Assembly (NCBI RefSeq): GCF_958450345.1
Contig: NC_088780.1
Span: 162,112,726 to 162,176,725 of the forward strand
Length of the DNA stretch: 64,000 nucleotides
Direction: 5' to 3'
Source of the DNA: Calliphora vicina
Lineage: Eukaryota; Arthropoda; Insecta; Diptera; Calliphoridae
The position numbers and the translations under genes were made by a program. Positions 11,701-25,400 of the stretch are shown here, piece by piece. Position 1 is the first letter of the stretch. Each line of letters opens with the position of its first letter. The notes below the pieces were generated by a model. It saw only the letters and a list, made by a program, of their open reading frames with translations, did no database searches and was not told where the DNA came from.

Positions 11701-14078
11701 TCCTACTATACGTAAGAACGAAATCTACAATGGCCATCAGGGTGGTGTTTATATATTTGGCGAAGGTCGTGGTCTCATCGAACACAATAACATTTATGGC
11801 AATGCTTTGGCGGGCATTCAAATACGCACAAATAGTGATCCGATTGTTAGGCACAATAAAATCCATCATGGCCAGCATGGTGGCATTTATGTACACGAAA
11901 AGGGTCAAGGTTTAATAGAAGAGAACGAGGTGTATTCCAACACTTTGGCAGGTGTATGGATAACAACGGGTAGTACACCGGTATTAAGAAGAAATCGTAT
12001 ACATTCCGGCAAACAGGTAAAAACTCAAACACAAACACAATTGTTATAATAAATTATAAATGATTAAAAATGTATTTAAAGGTTGGCGTGTATTTCTATG
12101 ACAATGGTCATGGCAAACTGGAGGACAATGATATTTTCAATCATTTGTATTCCGGTGTACAGATACGTACTGGCAGTAATCCCGTCATACGGGGTAATAA
12201 AATTTGGGGTGGTCAAAATGGTGGTGTGCTTGTTTACAACGGCGGTCTGGGCTTATTGGAACAGAATGAAATATTCGACAATGCCATGGCCGGCGTTTGG
12301 ATTAAGACTGATTCAAATCCCACATTGAAACGAAACAAAATCTACGATGGTCGTGATGGTGGCATTTGTATATTCAATGGTGGCAAAGGCATTCTGGAGG
12401 AGAACGATATATTTCGTAATACCCAGGCGGGAGTTTTAATATCGACCCAATCACATCCCATTTTAAGACGCAATCGTATTTACGATGGCCAAGCGGCTGG
12501 TGTTGAGATAACTAATAATGCCACTGCCACTTTGGAGTATAATCAAATATTTAAGAATAAATTTGGTGGCTTGTGCTTGGCCAGCGGTGTTCAGCCCATA
12601 ACAAGGGGCAATCAAATATTCAACAACGAAGATGAGGTGGAGAAGGCCGTTTCGGGCGGTCAATGTCTCTACAAAATTAGCAGTTATACATCGTTCCCCA
12701 TGCATGATTTCTATCGCTGTCAGACGTGCAACACGACCGATCGTAATGCGATCTGTGTTAATTGTATTAAAAATTGTCATGCAGGTCATGATGTCGAATT
12801 TATAAGACATGATCGGTAAGTGAAAGTATAATTTTTCGGATTAAAATTTGTTGCAGATATGCTATTGTGGTTATTTTAAATGTGAAAAAATAGTGGTAAA
12901 ATGTTAATAATAAAAGATGTGGATTTTTTTATTTAATTTTGATTTTGTAGCAAATTTTTTTATTTTGTTTTTAGCAATTTGAGTGAAAGTCTAATTTCAA
13001 GTTATAGAAATTAAGGTTTTGGATTTGAACATAAAATTTTTTATTCGAAATTAGGAAGTTTAGTTCTAAATTTAAAATGTTGGTTAGAAATTATGAACTT
13101 CATTCGAAATTCGAATTATTATTCAATATTATGATTCGAAAATATTTATAAATCGTTAATTTTGTTTTGAAATTATAATTTTTCAAAATCAAAATTATTC
13201 GTTTCAAAAAAATGGAAAATAATTTTTATTCGAAATTATAATCTAAATTGAAAAAAAAATTTTATTCGAATTTGTTGAAAAGTTTAATTTAAAATTGAAA
13301 TAATGATTTAAAATTGAGAACTCGTCTTCGAATTCAAAAAATTTTTATTCGAAATTGGGAATAAAACTCTAATTTGATATACTTTGAGAATTTAGATAAT
13401 TTTAATCAAAATTAAATTCGAGATTGAAATTAAAAATTAATATTCAAAAGTTGGTTCAAATATAAAATTTGTATTGGGATATGCTTATTTAGAATACAAA
13501 TTAAGGATTTACATTCGAAATTAGGAATTTTGGTTCGAAAATAAGATGTTTGATTCTAATTAGAAAATTTTAATGCGAAATGGTTAATATTGATACGAAT
13601 GAAATACAATTTAAAATTTTAGAGTTAATTTAAGGAGTTTCGTATTAGAAATTTTTATAGAAATTAATTATTTGATATAAAATTCTATACATTAAATCGA
13701 AAAACTAATTAGAATTCGTAAATTTTTTACGAAACAAAGAATTTGAAAATTTGATTCGAATAAAAAATTTGTGTTCGAAATACCGAATTTTAACATTTAG
13801 ATTTGAAATTGGGAAAATTTTGTTTTAATTTTAAAATTTAGTGTCAATTTAAGGAATTTAGATTGTGAATTTGATTTCGAATTAGAAATTTCGAGGCCAT
13901 ATATTTATACCTTTTAATTTTTTTCTCGAAATCTCCTTTCTTTTGTAGTTTCTTCTGTGATTGTGGTGCCGGCACCTTATCAAATCAGTGTCAACTACAG
14001 GGTGAGCCCACTCAAGATACTGATACCCTATATGATTCAGCAGCTCCTATGGAATCTCATACACTTATGGTAAATTAA
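8728..14078 (+). CDS. FBXO11: F-box only protein 11 orthologue (SCF ubiquitin ligase receptor), complete, seven exons
   Basis: Coding exons, each with GT/AG borders and consistent phase: 8728-8821, 8899-9396, 9683-11358, 11423-11603, 11676-12016, 12082-12815, 13949-14078. They sum to 3,654 nt, 1,217 aa plus TAA. Residues ~32-400 are low-complexity Ser/Ala/Asn. The F-box starts at L-P-D-E-V, residue 413, and would bind Skp1. From ~640 to ~1120 runs a parallel beta-helix of CASH/PbH1 repeats with recurring (A)G-V-W/Q-I and N-x-I motifs, the predicted substrate platform. A UBR-type zinc finger begins at ~1140 (C-x2-C, later C-x2-C, H, H, C-D-C-G) and runs into the last exon. The order matches vertebrate FBXO11 and ends M-E-S-H-T-L. 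Known family role: SCF-mediated degradation of nuclear substrates. The start is the first in-frame ATG of a basic exon 1; an ATG at 8907 is an alternative. The serine-rich segment makes it longer than the human protein. Confidence 0.95.
12816..13948 (+). other. FBXO11 intron 6, filled with a degenerate TTCGAAATT-type repeat
   Basis: The other introns of this gene are 64-286 bp; this one is 1,133 bp. It is packed with variants of ATTCGAAATTAGGAATTT at irregular spacing of roughly 20-40 bp, for example near 13030, 13095, 13130, 13265, 13350, 13510 and 13855. It reads as a decayed tandem array rather than random A+T sequence. Confidence 0.5.
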
Positions 14079-17000
14079 CTAGAACTTTAACTGTAAGTAT
14101 TCCTCTTCACTCATACTCTTAAGCGATACAATTCGAATTCTAACAAATCCAATGAAGAAGGTACGAGTTTTTGTTGTGCTAACAACAAAGAAATTAACCA
14201 TAAAAAAACAAAAACACACGAAAAAACAAAAAAAAAAAAAATTAAAAAAAAACTTTTAATGCAATTAACTTTATAAACAAAAAATTTAAAAATTAATTAA
14301 ATCATAATATTAATATTACCGTATACATATATATATATCTATATATAAATATACATATTAATTATAAATAATTTCTACAATTACTAATACTATATACATT
14401 ATACAATATTAATACAATTTAATTTAATCATAGAAAACAAAACATACACTTTATAAAATATTTAGCCTCCAATACTTATATATACTCTCTATATCTTCAC
14501 ACAAATTACACGTAAATTTAGTAATATTTTCTTTACATTTTTTTGTTTGTCGCTTAACTACAATTGATTGAAATTTATACATCGTATAAATACTTACAAA
14601 AAAATATACCATTGAAAGAAAGAGGAAATTTTATGTTAAAAATGGTACAACTCTCTTTACTATAGCCAGTAATGTTTTTAATCACAGACATTTTACACAA
14701 AAATCACAAAATATGTAGGAAGAAATATTAAAAAAATTGAGTAAAATTTCTTTTTGGAGTTGTAAGAGGGAGCAAATGCAAAAATTCCATTTCATATGAA
14801 TTGTAATTCAAAGAAGAGAGATCTTTCGTAACAATTTGGGAAGTAGCTCCCCAGATTCTTTAGATTTTATCTTAACATGTCAGTATTTTTTATATATGAA
14901 AGATTAGAGGTAAAGGTTTTTAGAGAAAATATAAGGTTTATGTTTTTAATTAGGACATTCTTTACATTAATTAGTGCTGAAGTGGTTGTATTTTCTATTA
15001 TTTGTAATGTTTATGTTACATTTTTCGTCTTTTTTAAATTTCAAATCTATTGAAAATTTATTTTAATAATCCTACTGTAGAATGTTAGTTAATTAATTTC
15101 GATTTTTCTAAACAATTTTTTCACTTTCATTATATTTAATTTTCTTAATTTTCTTTTAAAAATATTTCCAAATATTAAAATAAATTGAAATCTATTCAAA
15201 ATTTATATTTTAAATTGGAAATGTTTACAATTTAAGCAGGAATTTTGAAAAGTTAAAAAATAATATTTAAATTCTTTTCCAAAATTTTTAAATAAATCTA
15301 TTAAAAATTTAATAATATTTTTACAGTTTTTAAGAAATTTGAAATCTTAAAAGTTTTTTATTCCAATTTTAAAAAATTTATTTTTTAAATTTAAATTTTA
15401 AAATAAAATTGAATATTTTTTTAATACAAATTTCTAATACAAGTAATATTATAGTATATAATATAAATACATGTATTAAAAATATTAAAATTTTAAAAAT
15501 TAAAAATATTGATTTCTAAATTTATATTAAAAATGTTTACCATTTTAAAACCATTAAAAAATAATTCAATAAAAACTTTTTTTAATTTTGACTAAATATG
15601 TACTTTAAAAATTGAATAAACTTTTTTTAAAAATTCAAAATTTTAAATTTTCTAAATTTATTAATTAAAATAAATAATTTGAGTATATTAGTTTTTAAAA
15701 AATTAATCAAATTATTTTTTAAACCAAAAAATAATAAGAATTTGAATATTTTTTTCATAAATAAAAAAATAAGAATTTGAATAATTTTTTAAAAACTTTT
15801 TAAATTTTAAAAAATTTATTTTTATTCAATATTGAATTTATTTATTTTAATTAATAAATCTTGACAATTTTAATACTTTTAATATATTTATTTTATATAC
15901 TACAATATTTCACGTATTATAAATGGTTAGTATTATTATGAAATATTCATAATTGAAATTTTTAATAAAGACTTTTAAAAGTTTTGAATTTAAAAAAAAA
16001 ACGTTTCCATTTTTTCAAAATTTTTAAAAAAATCTTTTAAATTTAATAAATTTTGCATCGAAATTTTGTATTTTTTTTAGAAATTCGAAATTTTAAAAGT
16101 TCTTTATTAAAAATGTTTAAAGTTTCTATTATAAAATTTTTTTGTTCTCCAAATTATGAAAAAATATTTCCAAAATTTCAAATAAAAAGAATATTATAAT
16201 ATATAATATTAATATATTTAAAATATTTAAAGTTTTAAAATTTTCCAAAATTTTGAAAATAAATCTTTTCAAAATTCATAACATTTTTAATAGAAAATGT
16301 TAAAGTTTTTCTATTCAAAATTTTAATAATTTTCTATTCAAAATTAATAAATTTGCCATCGCCATTTTTCTAATAATATAATAATACAATTTCATTTTAT
16401 TCATTTTTAAAATTTTGCCATAAAAATTTGTTTAAATCTGCTGAAATTTAACGCCTGTTTTTATAAAATTAAAAATATATTAATTTTTATGGAAAATTCA
16501 AAATACATATATTAATTTCGAAAATTTTCGAAACTCATTTACAGCCTGTTTTTATAAAATTGAAGAATTTCATTTAACGAATAAAATAAATTTGGTTTTT
16601 ATAAATCACAAAATTTTTTAAATTTAAAATTTTCAAAGATTTCAGTTTGAAATAATTCTTTTAATAAAAATGAAAACAAAATTGTTTTCGTTATTTATAA
16701 AAACAGGCAGTTGTAACAAATTTAAGAATTTTGTTATTAAATAGATTTTTATTGAAAACAAGCAGCTTTTAATAACTTGCCTTGCGCACAAAAGGCAGGA
16801 ATATTATTTCTATAGAAAAATATGTATATGTATTGATATTGTTTGATACTTAATATTAACAAAATTTGATTATTGTCTTTTATAAATTACTTTTAAAATT
16901 GTTTAATTTTATGTATTTTTTTATTTGTTGAGTTTTTACAGAAATTTATTTTAACAATATTCGAAACGTTTAAACTTTATTGGTTAAAATATAAATTAAC

Positions 17001-17645
17001 TCGTTAACTTTTATTATTTGTATTAAACAGAAAACCTTCAAAAGTATTAAAAGCTTTAAACTATCCAAAATTCTAATTAAATGTGCCAATTATAATAAAA
17101 TTTTAACCAAGGTTTAAACGTTTCTTTAAATTTAAACAAGCTTTAATGTTCTCTATCAAACTTGTCAAAGCATTATTATTATTATTTTTTTATTAAATAA
17201 ACTTTTTTATAATCTACACTGAGAGAAAAATGTAGCTTTTATTTACAAATACAAGATCTAGAACGACAAGCGGCTAGAGCTGGGCCTGGTCTAAACTTGT
17301 CGTGTAAATACCTAGTATTCCCCTATAATGACTATTTAGAGGCGAGGATATAGAAGACTTACATTTTGAAATGCTCTATTTTTTATTATTATATTGGTTT
17401 TTGACAAACCTTCTTCGCCTCTGGTAGTATTTTCTGTTGGTTATTTCCCTATATTTGAAACAACCAGTATCTTTTTGTAAAAAAATCAAACTTTTGTATA
17501 TAACTAAAACCATAACACTAACGATAATTCCCTTTTTATCAATGTATCTATGTGCAATTAAGATTTCCACATTAATGTTTTTGTATAGTTCTTTAATTCT
17601 TAAATTGAAAGAAAAAAAAAATAATAATAAATATATAATAATATT
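14079..17645 (+). other. FBXO11 3' flank, A+T-rich, no gene
   Basis: The start is probably 3' UTR; the polyadenylation site cannot be chosen among many A-rich candidates. From ~14,900 to 16,760 the sequence is a long low-complexity stretch of TTTTAAAAATTT-type words. I see no coding exon. Confidence 0.5.
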
Positions 17646-18278
17646 TCGCACTTGATCAACAAGAGGGTATTAACTCAAAATTTTAAAATGTTCAGTAGAG
17701 GATAAAAACTGTTTGTGGTTACATTTTAAGAGAATTTGAAAATCTGAATACATCATAGTATGTAAATTCCATTTAAAAATATAATTACATTGTTTTTCTT
17801 TAAAATTTTTCCAATTATTGCAAACAAAATCTGTTTTTTGAGTTAATACCATTTTTCTGAAAAAATGTGAAAAATTTTATTATAAAAAGAGTCACATTTC
17901 GAATTAAAATCATAAAGTAAAACAAATTTTATCAACAAAACAGTATCAACTCAAAATACAACCAAATATAAATAAAACAATTTGATTATTTTTAACTGGA
18001 ATAAAGGCTCAACTCAAAATAATACCTTTTTTATGAAAATATACGATGCATTTCTATTTCAACTTTTGTATTAACTCAAAATAATACCTTTTTGTTGTAT
18101 AAAAGTAGTCACTACATTATCACGAAAATGGTCTCAAATGTTGTTTTCGAGATGAGAGAGTAATCGGAATACGTTGAAATTTATACAGTAGATAGATATT
18201 GATGTTGTTAGTTGATTTCTTGAAAAAAGTGAAATTTTCAAAATTTTGAGTTAATACCCTCTTGTCGATTAAGTGCGA
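17646..18278. mobile_element. Non-autonomous TIR transposon, ~633 bp
   Basis: The ends are inverted repeats of about 40 bp: TCGCACTTGATCAACAAGAG and GGTATTAACTCAAAATTTT at the left, mirrored at the right by AAAATTTTGAGTTAATACC, CTCTTGTCGATTAAGTGCGA. The word TTAACTCAAAATAATACC also recurs inside, near 18,005 and 18,068. No transposase is present and the superfamily is not recognised. Confidence 0.7.
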
Positions 18279-18568
18279 TTTGTCTAAAATTTAAACAATA
18301 ATTGTAATAATAAATAATCAAGACACCAAAATCCCAGTGAAAAATTTTATTAAAATAAAATAAAAAAAAACTAAAACGTTGATATAGAAAAATCAACAAA
18401 ATTAACAAGCAATAATAACGAAAATATACTATGAAATATAAAATAATGATTTACAAACAAATATTTTAGTTTATTTTTAATTTTAAAACAAATTGGAAAT
18501 CCTTTAATTTTAGTAAACTACACCTAATTTTTAAGGTTTTTTTTTATTGTTTGAATTTTTTTATATAT

Positions 18569-18813
18569 ATACAAGCGCTAACCACTATTATTTTGTTCTC
18601 CAAGAATTTGTTTGACAAATCTATATTCAAAACTACATACATACATATTTAAAAACAACTTTTCAGAAAATATTTGAGTTTTCTTTTATAATTTTTTCAG
18701 AAAATATAACTGTTGAGGTACAGTCATAATATTTTCTAAAATATGTAGTTTTGAATGTTGATTTGTCAAAGAAATGCTTGGTGTACGAATTAATAGTGTT
18801 TAGGGGCTCGTAC
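18569..18813. repeat. Foldback MITE with ~75 bp imperfect arms
   Basis: The left arm contains CTAACCACTATTA, CCAAGAATTTGTTTGACAAA and CAAAACTACATA. The right arm holds the reverse complements TATGTAGTTTTG, TTTGTCAAAGAAATGCTTGG and TAATAGTGTTTAG. The centre is short, so the whole unit can fold into one stem. Confidence 0.65.
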
Positions 18814-19356
18814 ATAAATAATATATACATTTTACCCTTAAATAAAATAATAAAAATAAATGTTTTTTATATGTATGAATGGATGATAAGTGTAGTCATT
18901 ACAATTTAGTCTAGTAGTTTTATTAAAACTTAAACAAAATCACAGTTTTAATACAAAACAAAAGTATTTTATAAGACTTTAAGGAAAAAAAACCCAACAA
19001 TTTGTAACAATATTCCACAATATCTGAAAGAAAATAAAAAAAACCTCTAACTGAATTAATAATTTTGAATTCATTGCAGCTAAATATTTAAAAGAAATTA
19101 AATTGAAATCAAATGATATTAAATGAAATATATAAAAAATATGTTTAAAAGTTGCACTTTAATGCAAAAAAAAAAAATTAAGAAAAACAAACAACAACCA
19201 GAAACTTAATTGTGTCATTTTAGTTATTTAAGAGCTCACATATAACAACAACAAAAAGAACTACTATTACTAACTAATAATTAAATAAATAATATAATTA
19301 TAATAAAAATAAAACATATAAAATAAGAAAATGTATTTGAATTTATTTAAATTATT

Positions 19357-19660
19357 CAGGTATGTGATAAAAAACAATTTAGATGTAAAAACGATTTCAA
19401 AACGACAAAAGGTGTGATGTGTTTGTTTGAATCGTTTTATCATATTAGTTTCAAATTCCAATTTCTTTGAAAGGGGACTTATCGAAATTAAATTTTCACA
19501 TTAATTAAGGTAAACAAATGCGGAGTTGCTTATTTTGTTGTTTTTTTGCTATAAAAGTGATACAGAATGAAATAACAATGCAATATGAAATCTATCGAAA
19601 TTCATCACATCTGGAAATTGATTTCAGTTTTGAAAATAATCGTTTTTCATCACATACCTC
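19357..19660. repeat. MITE, CAGGTATGTGAT family, copy 1
   Basis: It starts CAGGTATGTGATAAAAAAC and ends GTTTTTCATCACATACCTC if the right end is read on the plus strand. ATTATT flanks both sides (19351-19356 and 19661-19666) as a possible target duplication. Related copies lie at 24,645-24,914 and, as a fragment, at 28,208-28,330. Confidence 0.7.
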
Positions 19661-19929
19661 ATTATTTTTTAATTTTTGGAGTTTTATTATGGAACTGTTC
19701 TATGTTAAGTCAAAAAATACAATTGCTACAAAGTAATTGTTCCACAAATCGTTCCAACTGCGTCAAAGACGAGTTGCGATTTTGTATTTCAAGTTTTTTT
19801 AGATTTTCATGTGTTGATGTGGATAGTAGAGTCTGGGTGGACTGTATTTTTCTTTTCACCTTGTGGCGGTACATAATTTTAAGCGGTATCGTAATTTTAC
19901 CATGAGTTGTATAAGTTCCTTTCCTTTTG

Positions 19930-20150
19930 TAATTTTCACATTTACATTTGGGACGCCATAATATATATGTATATTCTGGATCGTTTTAAATAGCGGAGTC
20001 GATTTAGCCACGTCCGTTGTTGAAATCAAATTTAAAAAGCCACCAAATAACATATAAACAAAATTGGTACATCAATAAATTGGGTATAGTCTTGGTTTTG
20101 TTACTATTTAAAATCTGCTCACATAATCTGAGATATTTTTCATACAAAAA
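19930..20150 (+). repeat. Mini-me-like fragment, copy 2
   Basis: It carries ATATATATGTATATTCTGG, then GCGGAGTCGATTTAGCC and GTCCGTTGTTGAAATCA, the same core as the element at 6752-7532. The (GTCY)n tract has collapsed and the 3' palindrome is missing. Confidence 0.6.
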
Positions 20151-20635
20151 AAAAACTTTTTTTTTCACCAAATTGTATTAAATTTTATCTCTAAATATTG
20201 GACAAATTTGATTCTTTCGTTTGGAATTAAGAATTTTAGGAATTTTAAGAATTTTGAATAGCTTCTTCCGCAGAGCAAAACAAGCACACAAAGTAAATTT
20301 TTATTCAAACATTTAATTTAAATGTTTAATTGTAACCACTCTGTTACAAAACTTAAAAAATGTTTTGTGTTGGATCTTTCTTTGTGAACGTTATTTTAGT
20401 TGATAATGTTCCTAATGGTAAATTTTCATGTTGTGAGCAGGTACTTGCAATTTTTCATCTAAATATAATAATAAACTTGTGATGGGTGATTTTTAAATCA
20501 ACTTATTTGTAGTTCTATTGTTCGGAATGTTTTGCGTTGTGTTGTACATAATTCCTTACCCACACATTTTTATCCACAACAGCATTTGAGTTCGCTTATG
20601 TTTATCTTGTCACCGGCATCGATTTCAGTTACCAG

Positions 20636-20893
20636 GGGGTCGATTCTGATTCTGTGAAACGGTGAAATGAAAAAACTTTTAATTTTCGTTTTCATAAAAA
20701 CTTTTCATATTATCATTTCACAATTACACAAATTGCTATTCCCGTTCTTTAAATTTGTTTTGTTCAACTTGTTCTTTTCATATGAAAACATTTGAATTTA
20801 TTTATCATTTTTTCACTAAACGAGAATCAGAAACTCTATGAAAATATGAAAAAACTTTTCATTTCACCGTTTCACAGAACCAGAATCGACCCC
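20636..20893. repeat. MITE with GGGGTCGATTCTG ends, ~258 bp
   Basis: The left GGGGTCGATTCTGATTCTGT and GAAACGGTGAAATGAAAA are mirrored at the right by TTTTCATTTCACCGTTTC and ACAGAACCAGAATCGACCCC. The arms are ~40 bp and the interior is A+T-rich. Confidence 0.7.
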
Positions 20894-20899
20894 TAGCTC

Positions 20900-22456
20900 T
20901 ATATTCGTACCACTCAGCAATATTTATATCGTATAACGTTTCTATTGATTACTGTTGGATATATTTCTATATAGAGATGGATGGAATCCATGGACTTTTC
21001 TGGTGTTTATGATAGTGAGAATATAAATGAAAGTGTTGAATATTTTAATTCTAATTTACATCAATTGTTTGAAGAGTTGTTTTTATTGTTGTATTTTATG
21101 TGGGTTAAATTTTTTGCAACAAAGGCGCGTCGCTATTCTTGTTCTATGCGTCATTCTAAGAAACTTTGCCGGTGAAACCATAGCTCAAATTTATTTCTTC
21201 TAGTTAAATGGGGTTTTAATTTTGAGTACAGCCAGAGTGCGCTTTCCAATATAAATTCTATACATTTTATTCGATATCGAATGAGGGAATCCCAAAAATG
21301 AAAAAAAACTCGCACGTTCGAATAATTATTCACTCATATGCGAGTGCGAGAATTGGGCTCCAGCATTAGACGTTTTAAAGTTTTCTTGAATATTGTAGAA
21401 ATTATACAAGGAATACTACCTTGCCATTCGTGTTAAAGGGTATACAATAATTGCTACGGATATTTTAATTTTACAAGAAATAACCATATAACGGACATAT
21501 TTTTTTTAAAAGCTCTAGTAGCCTTAATAATGTTGCAAGATTAGGCATAAAAGGTTAAGTGTTAAGAACTTTAAACTTATCCTTAAAACCAGCAAAATTT
21601 AAATCAATCAAAATTTCTTCATCATTTCTCACTGTGTAAAATAAAATTCAGTGTTGCAAAACGTTTCAGTAGAATACAACCCTTCACATATTCAAACACA
21701 GTGGCAACATAGCGAATGATACTTATTCTGCTAAGGTTGCCAGATTCAAAGGCTTAAAAGGATACAAAATATTTGGTGATATTTAAAATATTTTTTGGGA
21801 TAAAATTATATAAAACATTTCTTAATGATATTTTTTTCTATGTTAATTTAACTAAATTAAAAAAAATCCATTTCTTACCTGAAATTTTTGGATTATATCA
21901 TCATGTTAATTTTCATTTCTTCCGTTACTGTGACGTTTTATAAAAACATTAATTTAAAAAAAATTTTCTTAAATATGTTTTTTGTTATTGATTTTTAATC
22001 TTCCCTGATGATGCAACTCAAAGGATTTCTCTACTCCTTTGTCTAGGATTTTCTTGGATATAAAATGCAAATATTATTATAATTAAAATACATAAACAGG
22101 TTTTTTAATTTTATTTTTCATTAATAGCTTATTTTTGCAATATCTTTCATAAGATAATTTTTAATGAGTTCCAAAATTTATTTACTTTGCATTAAAAAAC
22201 CGTTATATATATCTTTTGGGAATTTATGTTTTATAATTTTCTGATTGACTTGAAATAAATAGAGTCCGGCATCACTGTGTTCTGCTGCCACCAACTTCAT
22301 CCAATAGAAAACAAAAGACAAAGAAGAGTGTACGAAAAAAAACGTAAAGAGGAAAAAATTAGCAAGTATTTTTTTATTGGGCGTCAATAAAATATTGTAA
22401 TTTGTGAAAATTCCGTGGAAATATTAATTTAAATTAAGCAAGTAACAAAAGTGAAA
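20900..22456. other. Intergenic region and probable Arl8 leader
   Basis: Short ORFs only, none with a recognisable domain. The last 150-200 bases before 22,457 probably form the Arl8 5' UTR; no clear core promoter motif is visible. Confidence 0.4.
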
Positions 22457-25400
22457 ATGCTCGCCTTAATTAACAGAATATTGGATTGGTTTAAAAGTAT
22501 CTTTTGGAAAGAAGAAATGGAATTGACGCTGGTTGGGCTGCAGTATTCGGGAAAGACGACATTTGTTAATGTTATAGCTGTGAGTGGAAAAAAAATTAAA
22601 CATTCATACAAATAGCCAACCAAACATACATACATTTAATCATACATGTTAGATTAATCAGACTGTATATTACTACTCATCAAACAAAAAAAAAAATATA
22701 ATAAAGTGAAGAAACAAATGAAAATTAACCGACCGACCAACAGACCAAACAACCTACAAACACCCAACTTTTTAACACCCCCTCAATACCACCTAACTTG
22801 CCAGCGTATCCAAACCTCCTTCCTATTGCATACTATTCATACTGTTATTGTGTATATTGAATTCAGCGACCAGCATATGTATGTCGCTGTTGTAATATTG
22901 AATAATCTGCTTCTTGTATGCCTGACTTGGGGAATTGGGGGTGACTTTTTTTCCTTTACAAGTGTGAGACTTACCCTAACATATGATGATGTTTGGTGAA
23001 TGTTAAAAAGGGAATAGAAATTAAAAAAATAATTAATATAACAAAGCAGCAATGTTTTAAAATGGTCTGGCAAGAACAAATAAAAACTTGATTAATTGTT
23101 TCAAGGGAAAGGTTTCTGTTTGGAGCTAATTAAAAGAAAATGTATACCTATATACCATATAGATTTTGTATGATCTAATAAACCAAACCAAAAGTTAAAA
23201 ACTCATGTTATTTACAGTGCAATGTTTGTATGTAAATCATAATGTTGTCATCTTTTTAACTTACATTCATATATACTACATTTGATATTAAAAATTAAAC
23301 TAATCACATGAGCTTAATAAATCTTTTCCTTTTGTTATAACGTCGTCTTTGTTCGCTATAACTGAAAATGCAATATGTATTATATTTATTACATATATTT
23401 TTGCCTGACAGTCATTGTAATTAGACCGGGGAAGAGATAAGAGTTCTTTCTTTTCTTAAGCAAACTCTGCTGGTATTGTGTTGTAACTTTCAATTTTAAT
23501 ATCTGGCATTGTAGAGTGTTTGTATTGTAAATTTAGTATGTCGATAGAATGAATTCTTTATGAATGATTAAAAATTTATTATATGAGGGTGGTTTTTAAA
23601 TTCTTATAATTCTTAAAATATCCAAATTAAATATTTCACATACATCCCTAAATCCCTAAATTACTAAAATCTTAAATAGGTATCTCTTAAAATTATTACA
23701 ACGATCCACTGTCAATAGCGGAGTCGATATAGACATGTCCCTCTGTTCGCCTGTCTGTTGAAATCAACTTTCCGAACCTCCCAATCAACTTACATGATTG
23801 ATACACTAATATATTAGATATAGGTAGTCCCGGTTTATTTAAAATCGAGAAAATCGGCCTACAAATGGCTGAGATATAAGCAAAAAAACAAGACTACCTC
23901 GATTTTTTACATATTTTTATACCCTACACCACCATAGTGGGGAGGGTATTATGCGTTTGTGCATATGTTTGTAAAGCCCAAAATATTAGTCTAACACCCA
24001 CCTTAAAGTATACCGATCGACTTAGAATCACTTTTTGAGTCGATTAAACGATGTCCGTCCGTCTGGTTGGCTGGCTGGCTGTCCATGTAAACCTTGTGCG
24101 CAGAGTACAGGTCGCAATTTTGAAGATATTTCGATCAAAAAGGACTAAGCCCATTGAAACTGGCTGAAATCGGTCCATTATTTCACCTAGCCCCCATACA
24201 AATGTCCCCTCGAAATTGAACTTTATCGGTCATAAATGTTTAATTTATCTATGTATCTACACAAATGTTACGATCGGTCCATAATTAGTCATAGCTCCCA
24301 TATAGACCCGCTTCCGAAAATCACTTTAACGTGCATAAATCGCTTAAAAATTTTGGTATACACACAAAATTCAACATAGTTAACTTTAATATAGACATAA
24401 ATCACACGACCTAATTTTATGGTGATCGGTCCATAATTGGTCATAGCTCCCATATAAGGCCCACTTCCGAAAATCACTCAAAAATATAAATTATTGATAT
24501 TTTAAAAGAAAAATATTTTTACTCATTTACTTGGTGTAGGGTATTATATGGTCGGGCTTGACCGACCATACTTTCTTACTTGTTTTTATCTATATCTGGA
24601 TTACCAAGTCATTAATTAACATACACAACATTTCATTATATATTCAGGTATGTGATGAAAAAGGATTTAGATGCAAAAACGATTTAAAAACTACAACATT
24701 TGTTATGTGTCTGTTTGAATCGTTTTGCCATATAAATTTTCACATTAATTAAGATAAACAAATGCAAAATTGCTTATTTTGTTGATTTTTGCTATAAAAA
24801 TTATACGGAATGAAACAAAAAATGGAATATGAAATCAATCGAAATTCATAACACTTAAATTGTTTTTGAGATTGATTTCAGTTTTGAAAACGATCGTTTT
24901 TCATCACATGTCTGATTAAAATACATTTTAAAGGTGTTTCCAACTACGTATACAACGCCATAGAAATTCTGACCGACAATGGATACAAATCGGGAACAAT
25001 ATTTTTTAAACCGATTTTTTGGCACCAAAAAAATTTTGTTTACAAAACATTTTTATCAACAAAAAGTTCATTCAACCTTTACCTCGAAGTATACGGTATA
25101 AGCGGTAGAGCGGTATAAGATTGGACATAGTCGAATATAGCCCTCTTACATGGTTATAAGTCGTTTTATTGTATTGGCTGTATTACCAAATTTTGGATTA
25201 TATTTTTGGAAACATTTGTACAATACATATAAATTTATTCAAAGTATTGGCCATTGTTATCTATGATCTTTTCCCATCTTTCTGGCAATATATGGATTCC
25301 GAGACAAAAGAACTGCTCATCTTTTGAGGCCAAGAACAAATCAAGCCAATTTCGGATTCTCTGTTCCAAAGTGAAGCGTATTCCATAGAGAGCGTTCTGC

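Larger units (their letters stand above)
23700..25156 (+). mobile_element. Mini-me-like element, copy 3, split by two insertions
   Basis: It matches the element at 6752-7532 in order: GCGGAGTCGATATAGACATG, a short GTCY tract and the CTACAAATGGCTGAGATATA segment at 23,867. After the first insertion comes CTATATCTGGATTACCAAG at 24,590. After the second come CAACTACGTATACAACGCC and the 3' end TAGTCGAATATAGCCCTCTTAC near 25,122-25,152. It lies inside Arl8 intron 1. Confidence 0.7.
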
